Shown: one piece after another, positions 19,301 through 27,719 of the stretch
Numbering within the stretch: position 1 is the stretch's first letter
Layout of the letters: each line of letters begins with the position of its first letter
NCBI GenBank assembly: GCA_025455785.1
Contig: JALOLV010000002.1
Coordinates: 1 to 32,422, forward strand
Direction: 5' to 3'
Origin: Spirosomataceae bacterium
GTDB taxonomy: Bacteria; Bacteroidota; Bacteroidia; Cytophagales; Spirosomataceae
DNA: 32,422 bases
The notes under the pieces: model-generated
What the model saw: the letters and a program-made list of their open reading frames with translations, nothing else
Databases searched by the model: none
Told to the model about the DNA's origin: nothing
Position numbers and translations under genes: made by a program

Positions 19301-19400
19301 TACAAACAAATCTCTAAATGGTATTCCATCATTTGGTATTGATTACACTGCTTATCCAAGAGCTAAAACTTGGACAATCGGAGCTAATGTTTCATTCTAA
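16389..19400 (+). CDS. SusC/RagA-family TonB-linked outer-membrane protein
   Basis: CarboxypepD_reg-like domain ([37 protein letters not shown]), SusC/RagA signature [20 protein letters not shown], plug ([68 protein letters not shown]). Confidence 0.97.
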   Translation: [1003 protein letters not shown]

Positions 19401-19423
19401 TTTCAATTAAAACAATCGTTAAA

Positions 19424-20914
19424 ATGAAAAAAAATCAAATATTCAAAGTTTTATTAGCAGGTGCTGGTATGGCTACGTTTACAGCTTGTACTGACCTTGT
19501 GAACGACGAAAAAGACTCAATCGTGCGTGTTTCTACAGGTGACAAGTTTGTACCGGGAGACCCAGCCGCTTTGTTGGAGTCGGCATACAAAGATTTAGGT
19601 GCTTATACTGACCAAGCAAATATCTACGCTTTGGGACAGCATTCATCGGCCGAGATGATTCCACCTACTCGTGGGGTTGACTGGGGTGATAACGGAGTAT
19701 GGCGTACACTTGACGCTCACACTTGGGATGCAACCCACTCTTGGATTAACAACGCATGGAACCAATTGAACCAACGCGTTTTTAAAACAACTGAAATTAT
19801 TGCTTCAAACCCGAATGCTTCACAAAAAGCACAGGCTCAGTTCTTGAGAGCATTGAATATGATGCACGTAATGGACTACTGGGGTCAAGTGCCTTTCCGT
19901 GAAGTTACGCAAGGTGGAGACGAACTACCTAAGACTTTGAGCCGTTCAGAAGCATTTGACTTCATCGTTAAAGATTTGACAGAAGCATTACCAAATCTTG
20001 TTAAAGCTGGTCCTTCGGCAAACAACGGTGTTGCAAACAAAGCAGCTGCAAACTTCTTGTTGGCAAAATTACACTTAAACAAAGCAGTTTATAAATCAGC
20101 TACTCCAGAAGGCCCTTATACTTTCGACAAAGCTGATATGGATAAAGTGATTGCTTATGTTGATGCAATTACGGCTGATGGTTACAAATTAGATTCAGAT
20201 TATTTCAATGCGTTTACAACAAGAGGTAATTCTGAGACTATCTTCGTATCGTTAGAAGGTACTCCTCAAAACCGTTGGTTTATGACATTGCACTACAACC
20301 AAAATCCATCTGGTTGGAATGGCTTTACCACGTTGGCTGATTTCTACGATAAATTCGAGAAAGATGACCCACGTATCGGTAAACCAGCCAAGGGTGATGG
20401 TACTAACTTCTCAGGTATCGGTTATGGTTTCTTAATCGGAAAGCAAATTGATGATAAGGGTAAAGATTTGGTTGATACTCGTACACAGAAGGTATTGTCA
20501 TTCACAAGAGATGTACCTTTGGCTGGTGCTGGTACTGACAAAGGTATCCGTGTTATCAAATACCACCCTGCAACTGCCGGAAGATACATTTTGGCTCGTT
20601 ATGCAGAGGCTGTATTGATGAAAGCCGAAGCTCAATTGAGAGGTGGTAATGCTGCTGGTGCTTTAGCAACTGTAAATGACCTAAGAAAAACTCGTGGTGC
20701 AAAAACATTGGCTTCGTTATCAACAGATGCGATGTTCGATGAAATTGGCCGTGAGTTGTACTGGGAAGGCGGAAAACGTACTGTTGAAGTTCGTTTCGGT
20801 AAATTTACAACTGGTACTGGTGCTGAAATCAAAGAAGGTTATACTGTGTTGTACCCGATTCCTTCGGCTGCAATCGTGTCTAACCCTAACTTGACACAAA
20901 ACAAAGGCTATTAA
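19424..20914 (+). CDS. SusD/RagB-family nutrient-binding outer-membrane lipoprotein
   Basis: Lipobox (ATFTACTDL), SusD pattern (AQAQFLRALNMMHVMDYWGQVPF; RYILARYAEAVLMKAEAQLRGGN; LRKTRGAKTL; EIGRELYWEGGKRTVEVRFGKF); 23 nt after susC. Confidence 0.96.
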   Translation: MKKNQIFKVLLAGAGMATFTACTDLVNDEKDSIVRVSTGDKFVPGDPAALLESAYKDLGAYTDQANIYALGQHSSAEMIPPTRGVDWGDNGVWRTLDAHTWDATHSWINNAWNQLNQRVFKTTEIIASNPNASQKAQAQFLRALNMMHVMDYWGQVPFREVTQGGDELPKTLSRSEAFDFIVKDLTEALPNLVKAGPSANNGVANKAAANFLLAKLHLNKAVYKSATPEGPYTFDKADMDKVIAYVDAITADGYKLDSDYFNAFTTRGNSETIFVSLEGTPQNRWFMTLHYNQNPSGWNGFTTLADFYDKFEKDDPRIGKPAKGDGTNFSGIGYGFLIGKQIDDKGKDLVDTRTQKVLSFTRDVPLAGAGTDKGIRVIKYHPATAGRYILARYAEAVLMKAEAQLRGGNAAGALATVNDLRKTRGAKTLASLSTDAMFDEIGRELYWEGGKRTVEVRFGKFTTGTGAEIKEGYTVLYPIPSAAIVSNPNLTQNKGY

Positions 20915-20935
20915 TCAATACCTTTGTTCTCATAC

Positions 20936-20972
20936 AAACAAAAATGCTCGATTATTCGAGCATTTTTGTTTT
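20936..20972 (+). terminator. Rho-independent terminator after susD
   Basis: Perfect 16-bp stem AAACAAAAATGCTCGA (20936-20951) / TCGAGCATTTTTGTTT (20956-20971) with TTAT loop; T-rich 3' arm. Confidence 0.85.
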
Positions 20973-21002
20973 AAGTCCGATTACCTACAGAATTGACAAC
21001 CT

Positions 21003-21563
21003 ATGATAAAACCAAGAAATATTATAATCACCCTTATATGTACTACTTTGTTGGCGTGTGATTCGAGCGTAAATACCGAGGCAGTTCTTGCGTCTTTGAA
21101 GGAGCGTGAGGGTAAGATATTGATAAAGATTGACGGAAAAGAATACTACCCTAAATCAAGCATTTTTAAAGGAGAATTAACGGTGTTGGATGGTTTTTTC
21201 AGAACAAGCCTCTTTGACCAGTTTGAAAGTAATGTGGTTATCGCTTTTGGCGGCGAAAAGTGGTACGAAACCAAACCAATTAAAAAACAAGTTTTTATTG
21301 ATAATCAAGTGGCCGCCAGTGTGATGATTGGTAAACTTATCAATAAAGAAAAACAATTAGGAGAGGGGTTTTTGATGACAGAGGGCGAAATAACGGTGAT
21401 GTCGATTTCTGAAGAGAAATTTATTATGAGATTTGAAGGGAAGTTGGGTAAATTTGATGTTCAGCGTGAACCCGAAAAATGGAATGTTGTGGAGGGTTGG
21501 GTTATAATTAAAAAACCCAGCATAGTTTTGCAGGGCTTGAAAACCGAACAGGTGTACTTTTAA
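21003..21563 (+). CDS. Small predicted lipoprotein of unknown function
   Basis: Signal peptide with lipobox (IICTTLLACDSS-like, read as LICTTLLACDSS); no domain recognised; 18 nt upstream of the VCBS-repeat gene. Confidence 0.75.
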   Translation: MIKPRNIIITLICTTLLACDSSVNTEAVLASLKEREGKILIKIDGKEYYPKSSIFKGELTVLDGFFRTSLFDQFESNVVIAFGGEKWYETKPIKKQVFIDNQVAASVMIGKLINKEKQLGEGFLMTEGEITVMSISEEKFIMRFEGKLGKFDVQREPEKWNVVEGWVIIKKPSIVLQGLKTEQVYF

Positions 21564-21581
21564 TCTAACTGAGACAAGGCA

Positions 21582-24500
21582 TTGAAAAATATAGTGTATA
21601 TCTTCTTGGGACTCGTTCTGCTATCGGCTTGCTCAACTAAAAAAACGGTTGGGGTTTTTGAATTGGTAGAAAACTCAGGAATTGATTTTGAAAATAAAGT
21701 AGTCAATGACGCCGATTTTAACATTTTTAACTACCGTAATTTTTATAATGGTGCGGGCGTAGCCATTGGCGATGTAAATAATGATGGCCTTTCAGATGTT
21801 TATATGACTTCAAATATGGGGTCAAATAAGTTATACATCAATAAAGGAAACTTCCAGTTTGAAGACATCACCTCAAAAGCGGGTGTGGCCGATAGTGCCA
21901 AATGGAGTACGGGGGTGGTCATGGTGGATATTAACCACGATAATCTACTTGATATTTATGTTTGCAATGCAGGGATTGATAAACGAACCCAAAAACGAGG
22001 AAACTCGCTCTTTATCAATAACGGAAACCTGACATTTACCGAAAAAGCCAAAGAATACGGTCTTGACGAAGACGGATACACGACTCATGCGGCATTCTTC
22101 GATTATGATTTAGACGGCGACTTAGACTGTTATATCCTCAATAATAGTTTTATACCGGTCAATACGCTTAATTATGACAACAATCGTGATTTGAGGGCTA
22201 AAGATTGGCCAGTTAAAGACTTTTTGAAGGGTGGTGGCGATAAATTACTACGCAATGACAACAATAAATTTGTCGATGTTAGCGAAGAAGCTGGAATTTA
22301 TGGTAGTTTGATAGGTTTCGGATTGGGCGTAACCGTTGGCGATGTCAATAACGATGGCTATCCTGATATTTATGTTTCTAATGATTTTTTTGAGAAAGAT
22401 TATCTCTATATCAATCAGCAAAACGGGAAGTTTACCGAAGAAATCGAAAGTCGAATCGGACATACGAGCTTGGCTTCGATGGGGTCAGATATGGCCGATG
22501 TCAATAATGATGGCTATGCCGAAATATTTACAACTGACATGCTGCCTCGCGACGAAACCCGATTGAAAACTACAACTTCTTTTGAGAATCACTACGTTTT
22601 TAAACTAAAACAACAAAAAGGCTTTTCGAATCAATACCAACAGAACGCCTTGCAACTCAATAACCAAGACGGTACTTACAGCGAGATTTCTTGCTTGAGT
22701 GGTGTTGCGGCCAGCGATTGGAGTTGGGGGGCTTTGATGTTCGATGCCGATAATGATGCCAAAACCGATATTTATGTTTGCAATGGTATCTATCATGATG
22801 TAATTGACCAAGATTTTATTGATTTCTTTGCCAATGAGGTCTCGCAAGAGATGGTTTTATCGGGCGAGAAAAAGAGTTTTGATGCAATCTTGAGTAATAT
22901 GCCTTCGAGACCTATTGTCAATAATTTCTTTCACAATAAAGGTAACCTGAGATTTGACGAAGCCGCCGAATCTTTTGGCTTTACTGAGCCTTCTTTTTCA
23001 AACGGAGCGGCCTACGCCGATTTAGACAATGACGGAGATTTGGATTTAATCGTCAATAATGTTAATCAAAAGGCTTTTGTTTATCGCAATCATTCCGAAA
23101 AAAACAAAGAAAACCATTTTATTAAATTTAATCTCAAAGGCGAAGGACGCAACACTTTTGCAATCGGTACCGAGCTAAGAGTTTATGCCGACAACCAGAT
23201 TTTTAGCCGCTACATCATGCCTTCGAGGGGTTTTCAGTCGAGTACCGAGTATCCTGTTACGGTCGGCTTAGGAAAAGCCAAAAAAGTAGATTCGGTACAA
23301 ATTAGGTGGAATGACGGACGAATGACAATCATCAAAAATCCAGCAATAGACCAAAACCATGCGTTATCCATAAAAGATGCTCAAAAAAGCTCATTGAGCA
23401 AGTTTGAACCTTTAGGTTCTATGCTGGACGGAGTTATCTCTGTACCGTTTGATGCCCATAAAGAAAACGAATTTGAGGATTTTTATGATGAGCGAAATAT
23501 TCCAGTAAAACTATCCTCCGAAGGCCCAAAGGCAGCTATTGGCGATGTAAACGGTGATGGTAAAGACGATATGTATATCTGCGGAGCTACGATGCAAAAA
23601 GGTCAGTTGTATATCCAAAATGGTAGTTCGTTTACAAAATCCGAGCAAGAGATTTTCGAGAAATTCAAATATCATGAAGACACCGCCGCCGAGTTTTTTG
23701 ATGCCGATAAAGACGGCGATTTGGATTTGTACGTAGGAACTGGTGGCAATGAGGTTCCGGCTGGTGAGAGGGGTTTAAGCGACCGTATTTACATCAATGA
23801 CGGAAGAGGTAACTTTAATTTCAAGGCCGATGCTTTGCCCCGAAACGGCATGAATACTTCGGTAGTGGCACCGTACGATTTTGATGGCGATGGCGACCTT
23901 GACCTTTTTGTGGGCAGTAGAAGTGTCTCGAAACAATACGGGCTAAACCCGCCAAGCTATTTTTTCAGGAATAACGGGAACGCCACCTTCGGCGATGCCA
24001 CCCCAAAAGAAATCCAAGAATTGGGTATGGTCAGAGATGCTACTTGGCAAGATGTCAATGCCGATGGCAAAAAAGAATTAATTGTTGTCGGAGATTGGAT
24101 GTCTCCCATCGTATTGACTTATCGAAATAATAAGTTTGAAAAATTGGATTCTGGACTCGAAAACCTGAATGGATTTTGGGGCAGAATAGAGGCCGTAGAT
24201 ATTGATAACGACAACGATTTAGATTTAATTTTGGGTAATATTGGGCAGAATTTCATGCTTCACGCCGATACCGAAAACCCGATTAAACTCTGGGTGAATG
24301 ATTTTGATGGCAATGGTAATCTTGACAAAGTGATGACCAAAACTGTCAATGGTAAAGATTCGCCAGTTTTTCTGAAGCGTGAAATGATGGAACAGTTTCC
24401 TGCTCTCAAAAAAGAGAGTTTAAAACATACCGAATACGCCAACAAAACCATCGAAGATTTGTTTGAAGACAGTGTTTTGGAAAAAAGTCTGGTCAAAAAA

Positions 24501-24875
24501 GTAGATTATCACAAATCATGCGTAGCAATCAACGACGGCAAAGGCAAGTTTGTGGTAGTTGAACTGCCAATCGAAGCCCAGTTTTCTTGTATAAACGCCA
24601 CTTACTGCACCGATTTGAACGGTGATGGCCTCAAAGACATTATTCTCGGAGGTAATAATTATCATTTCATCCCGCAGTTTTCGAGGTTAGATGCCTTCAA
24701 GGGTAAGGTCTTGATAAACCAAGGCAAAGGTCAGTTTAAGGCGGTATCAGATGCCCAAAGCGGATTCAGAGTGGATGGAGAGTTGAAGCAGATTAGCCCG
24801 ATTGTAATTAACGGTACGAAGTGTATTGTCAATTTGGTGAATAACAAAACGCCAAAGGTTTACAAATTGAAATGA
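21582..24875 (+). CDS. VCBS/FG-GAP repeat lipoprotein with ASPIC/UnbV-like segment (CRTAC1-like)
   Basis: TTG start at 21582; lipobox (LVLLSACSTKK); many FG-GAP/DxDxDG-like repeats; UnbV-like segment VDSVQIRWNDGRMTIIKNPAIDQ. Confidence 0.92.
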   Translation: MKNIVYIFLGLVLLSACSTKKTVGVFELVENSGIDFENKVVNDADFNIFNYRNFYNGAGVAIGDVNNDGLSDVYMTSNMGSNKLYINKGNFQFEDITSKAGVADSAKWSTGVVMVDINHDNLLDIYVCNAGIDKRTQKRGNSLFINNGNLTFTEKAKEYGLDEDGYTTHAAFFDYDLDGDLDCYILNNSFIPVNTLNYDNNRDLRAKDWPVKDFLKGGGDKLLRNDNNKFVDVSEEAGIYGSLIGFGLGVTVGDVNNDGYPDIYVSNDFFEKDYLYINQQNGKFTEEIESRIGHTSLASMGSDMADVNNDGYAEIFTTDMLPRDETRLKTTTSFENHYVFKLKQQKGFSNQYQQNALQLNNQDGTYSEISCLSGVAASDWSWGALMFDADNDAKTDIYVCNGIYHDVIDQDFIDFFANEVSQEMVLSGEKKSFDAILSNMPSRPIVNNFFHNKGNLRFDEAAESFGFTEPSFSNGAAYADLDNDGDLDLIVNNVNQKAFVYRNHSEKNKENHFIKFNLKGEGRNTFAIGTELRVYADNQIFSRYIMPSRGFQSSTEYPVTVGLGKAKKVDSVQIRWNDGRMTIIKNPAIDQNHALSIKDAQKSSLSKFEPLGSMLDGVISVPFDAHKENEFEDFYDERNIPVKLSSEGPKAAIGDVNGDGKDDMYICGATMQKGQLYIQNGSSFTKSEQEIFEKFKYHEDTAAEFFDADKDGDLDLYVGTGGNEVPAGERGLSDRIYINDGRGNFNFKADALPRNGMNTSVVAPYDFDGDGDLDLFVGSRSVSKQYGLNPPSYFFRNNGNATFGDATPKEIQELGMVRDATWQDVNADGKKELIVVGDWMSPIVLTYRNNKFEKLDSGLENLNGFWGRIEAVDIDNDNDLDLILGNIGQNFMLHADTENPIKLWVNDFDGNGNLDKVMTKTVNGKDSPVFLKREMMEQFPALKKESLKHTEYANKTIEDLFEDSVLEKSLVKKVDYHKSCVAINDGKGKFVVVELPIEAQFSCINATYCTDLNGDGLKDIILGGNNYHFIPQFSRLDAFKGKVLINQGKGQFKAVSDAQSGFRVDGELKQISPIVINGTKCIVNLVNNKTPKVYKLK

Positions 24876-24914
24876 TAAGTATGGCACAACTGATTTGGGA
24901 TGTGCCATACTTAT
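24875..24914. terminator. Terminator-like hairpin after the VCBS-repeat gene
   Basis: 14-bp inverted repeat ATAAGTATGGCACA (24875-24888) / TGTGCCATACTTAT (24901-24914), 12-nt loop; no strong T tract. Confidence 0.5.
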
Positions 24915-24953
24915 TCTAAAAAGCTATACTTAAAAATTTAAACAACTAAAAAA

Positions 24954-27716
24954 GTGAAGCCATTTAAAGCTCTGTGGGCTGTATTTGTCCTTACATTTTT
25001 GCTAAATTTCCAGCGTGTTTTTTCGCAAAGTGCGGGCGATTTTGTCAGTTACTCCAAGACCACAACCGATTTAAGAATCAAAGGCACTAATGCCGACTTA
25101 TTAATACAGATTTACGCTCCCAACATTTTTAGAGTCCAACTCATACGGTCTAACGAAGTCTCGGTCGATAGCTCGTACTGTGTAGTACTGAAACCACAGG
25201 TCTTCACAAATCAAATCATTGAGCGGTCTAATTTCATAGAGGTAATTTCGGATAAATGTTCTATCGAAATCAATAAAAGACCTCTGAGAATTGCCCTAAA
25301 GACCGAAAAAGGAATAAAAATTCGAGAAGATGAGGGAACCAAAGTTTCGAGAGATTCTATTTACTTTTCGTTTATTATCAATCCCGAAGACGTCTTTCAT
25401 GGTTCTGGTGGACGGGTAGCTGATGTAAATCTTGCACGCAAAGGCTTGGATTTTTATAATACCCATCGTCCTGATTATTTTGAAGATATTTACGGGCGTA
25501 CAACCGGACTCACCCAAAATATCAATGTGCCGTTTGTGGTATCTTCTCACAAATACGGATTATTTTTTGACAGCAATCAGCCCAATTCGCTACGTTTATT
25601 TTTAGGTGCATCAGATTCTACAAAAATCCAAGCCGAAGTACTGAATACTGCAAGATGGTCTTATTATTTAATCAATGGCGAATCTAATGACGAAATCCTA
25701 CAAAACTATACATCACTGACGGGTCGGCAGCCTTTACCGCCACGTTGGGCTTTGGGTTATATCCAATCCAAATACGGATATAGGTCTGAAACCGAAGCCA
25801 AAGATGTGGTCAGTAGGCTACAATCGCAGGGTTTTCCGCTCGATGCCATTATCTTAAATCGATATTGGTTTGGGGCAGATTCTACCATCGGTAATTTGGA
25901 TTGGACAAAGGATAGATTTCCGAATCCGGCTCAGATGATGAGAGAGTTGGCTGCCAAAGGCGTAAAAACCATCGTTGGCAATGAGCCACTCGTTGGCGTA
26001 AAATCTTTCAATTTTAAATTGGCCGATTCGGTACGTGGGTATCTGACCAAAAATCTACTGACCAATCAGTCTGGGCGTTTTCGAGTCGGCGATTATACCT
26101 ACGGATTATTAGATATATTCAAACCACAGACCCAAGATTGGCTTGGACAAATCTACGGAAGGCTTCTTAATCAAGGCGTTGGTGGATGGGTCAGCGATAG
26201 GATTGAGCCACAGGAACATCCCGATAGCTACATTCATCCAAACGGAGCCGCCCCGCAAGTACACAACTTGTATCCACTCGTCTGGGCAAAAAATGTATTC
26301 GATAATAACCAAAAAATACTACCCGATAGGCGGGTTTTCAGTATGGTTCGGTCGGCATGGGCGGGTTCGCAACGCTACGGTGCTTTGCCGTGGAGCGGAA
26401 CCCCAATGCGGTATTGGTCGGCCATGAAATTGCAAATACCGATGATGCTTCACGCTGGTTTTTCGGGATTGGCCTATATGCACTCCGATATTGGAGGGTT
26501 CACAACCGATGGACTCGAAAAAGACGAAGAATTAGACATGCGTTGGTATCAATTTGGGGCATTTTCGCCGATTATGCGGATGAATGGCAATAGGTCAAAT
26601 ACCGAACCTTATTTTCTCAATCAACCGTTTATTGATATTGTGAAAAGATACATCAGAATCCGCTACGAATTGCTGCCCTACAACTACACTCTGGCGTATC
26701 AGAATAGTGCGATGGGTCGGCCGATTTGTATGCCAATGAGTTATTTTGATTTATCAAAAAATAATATAAATGTCAATGACCAGTATTTTTTTGGAGAGCA
26801 TCTGGTTGTTGCCCCGATTTTGCTTTACGGTATGCTGGTGCGTAAAGTGGCTTTGCCAAAAGGCAAATGGTTTAATTTTTGGACAAATCGCCTTTATGAT
26901 GGTAACAGAAACATTTTTGAGAATGTCAATATATCAGATATGCCCGTTTATGCACGGGCTGGTAGCCTGATTCCGATGGCGAGGTCGGCCAAGACTTCTA
27001 CCGATTTATATACTTCTGATAGCCTAAAGATAAAGTTTTTTCAGGATATATCGGTTGCCAAAAATTCGTTTACGATGTTTCATGACGACGGCAAAGACCC
27101 AAATTCACTGACCAATCAACGTTTTGAGCTTTTAGAATTTACGGGTAGTACCTCACGAGATACATTAAGATTTGAGGCAAAGCGAACCAAGACCTTTGAG
27201 GCTGGCCTGAGCAATCGCTCGATGACAGTGGAATTTATAAATTTGACTTCGTTGCCAAAATCGGTACGGGTCGATAATCAGACCATTCCGATTGTTCTAA
27301 AACCCGAAGAATTCAATAAAGACAATGTGGCGTTCTACGACATCAACTCTAAAATATTGGCGGTTCGGTATCTCTGGAACTGTAACACAACCAGCCAAGT
27401 AACAATTGTACGTGAGGGGTTATTGATTGTAACCTCGACCGAAGATGAAATTGAAAATTCGTTAAAAGTTTATCCAAATCCGAGCCATTCAAATTCGGAG
27501 ATTCAGATTCAATCAATTGCCACAAAATCAGCCGATTATCATTTAGAAATAATCAATTCGGCAGGAGCTAAGATTTATGAATACGGATTCGGACGAATCA
27601 TACAAGATGAGACGTTGACTCACAAATGGAATCCTAAAAACATGAGTGGTGTGTTTGTGGTACGATTAAAGAACGATTTAGGGCAAATTATCTCAAAGAA
27701 AATTGTGATTGAATAA
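24954..27716 (+). CDS. Glycoside hydrolase family 31-like protein with T9SS type-A C-terminal sorting domain
   Basis: GTG start; GH31 barrel segments (PPRWALGYIQSKYGYRSETEAKDVVSRLQSQGFPLDAIIL, GGWVSDRIEPQEHP, AGFSGLAYMHSDIGGFTTDG, RWYQFGAFSPIMRMNGNRS); C-terminal LKVYPNPSHS...GVFVVRLKNDLGQIISKKIVIE resembles a T9SS sorting domain. Confidence 0.93.
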   Translation: MKPFKALWAVFVLTFLLNFQRVFSQSAGDFVSYSKTTTDLRIKGTNADLLIQIYAPNIFRVQLIRSNEVSVDSSYCVVLKPQVFTNQIIERSNFIEVISDKCSIEINKRPLRIALKTEKGIKIREDEGTKVSRDSIYFSFIINPEDVFHGSGGRVADVNLARKGLDFYNTHRPDYFEDIYGRTTGLTQNINVPFVVSSHKYGLFFDSNQPNSLRLFLGASDSTKIQAEVLNTARWSYYLINGESNDEILQNYTSLTGRQPLPPRWALGYIQSKYGYRSETEAKDVVSRLQSQGFPLDAIILNRYWFGADSTIGNLDWTKDRFPNPAQMMRELAAKGVKTIVGNEPLVGVKSFNFKLADSVRGYLTKNLLTNQSGRFRVGDYTYGLLDIFKPQTQDWLGQIYGRLLNQGVGGWVSDRIEPQEHPDSYIHPNGAAPQVHNLYPLVWAKNVFDNNQKILPDRRVFSMVRSAWAGSQRYGALPWSGTPMRYWSAMKLQIPMMLHAGFSGLAYMHSDIGGFTTDGLEKDEELDMRWYQFGAFSPIMRMNGNRSNTEPYFLNQPFIDIVKRYIRIRYELLPYNYTLAYQNSAMGRPICMPMSYFDLSKNNINVNDQYFFGEHLVVAPILLYGMLVRKVALPKGKWFNFWTNRLYDGNRNIFENVNISDMPVYARAGSLIPMARSAKTSTDLYTSDSLKIKFFQDISVAKNSFTMFHDDGKDPNSLTNQRFELLEFTGSTSRDTLRFEAKRTKTFEAGLSNRSMTVEFINLTSLPKSVRVDNQTIPIVLKPEEFNKDNVAFYDINSKILAVRYLWNCNTTSQVTIVREGLLIVTSTEDEIENSLKVYPNPSHSNSEIQIQSIATKSADYHLEIINSAGAKIYEYGFGRIIQDETLTHKWNPKNMSGVFVVRLKNDLGQIISKKIVIE

Positions 27717-27719
27717 AAT

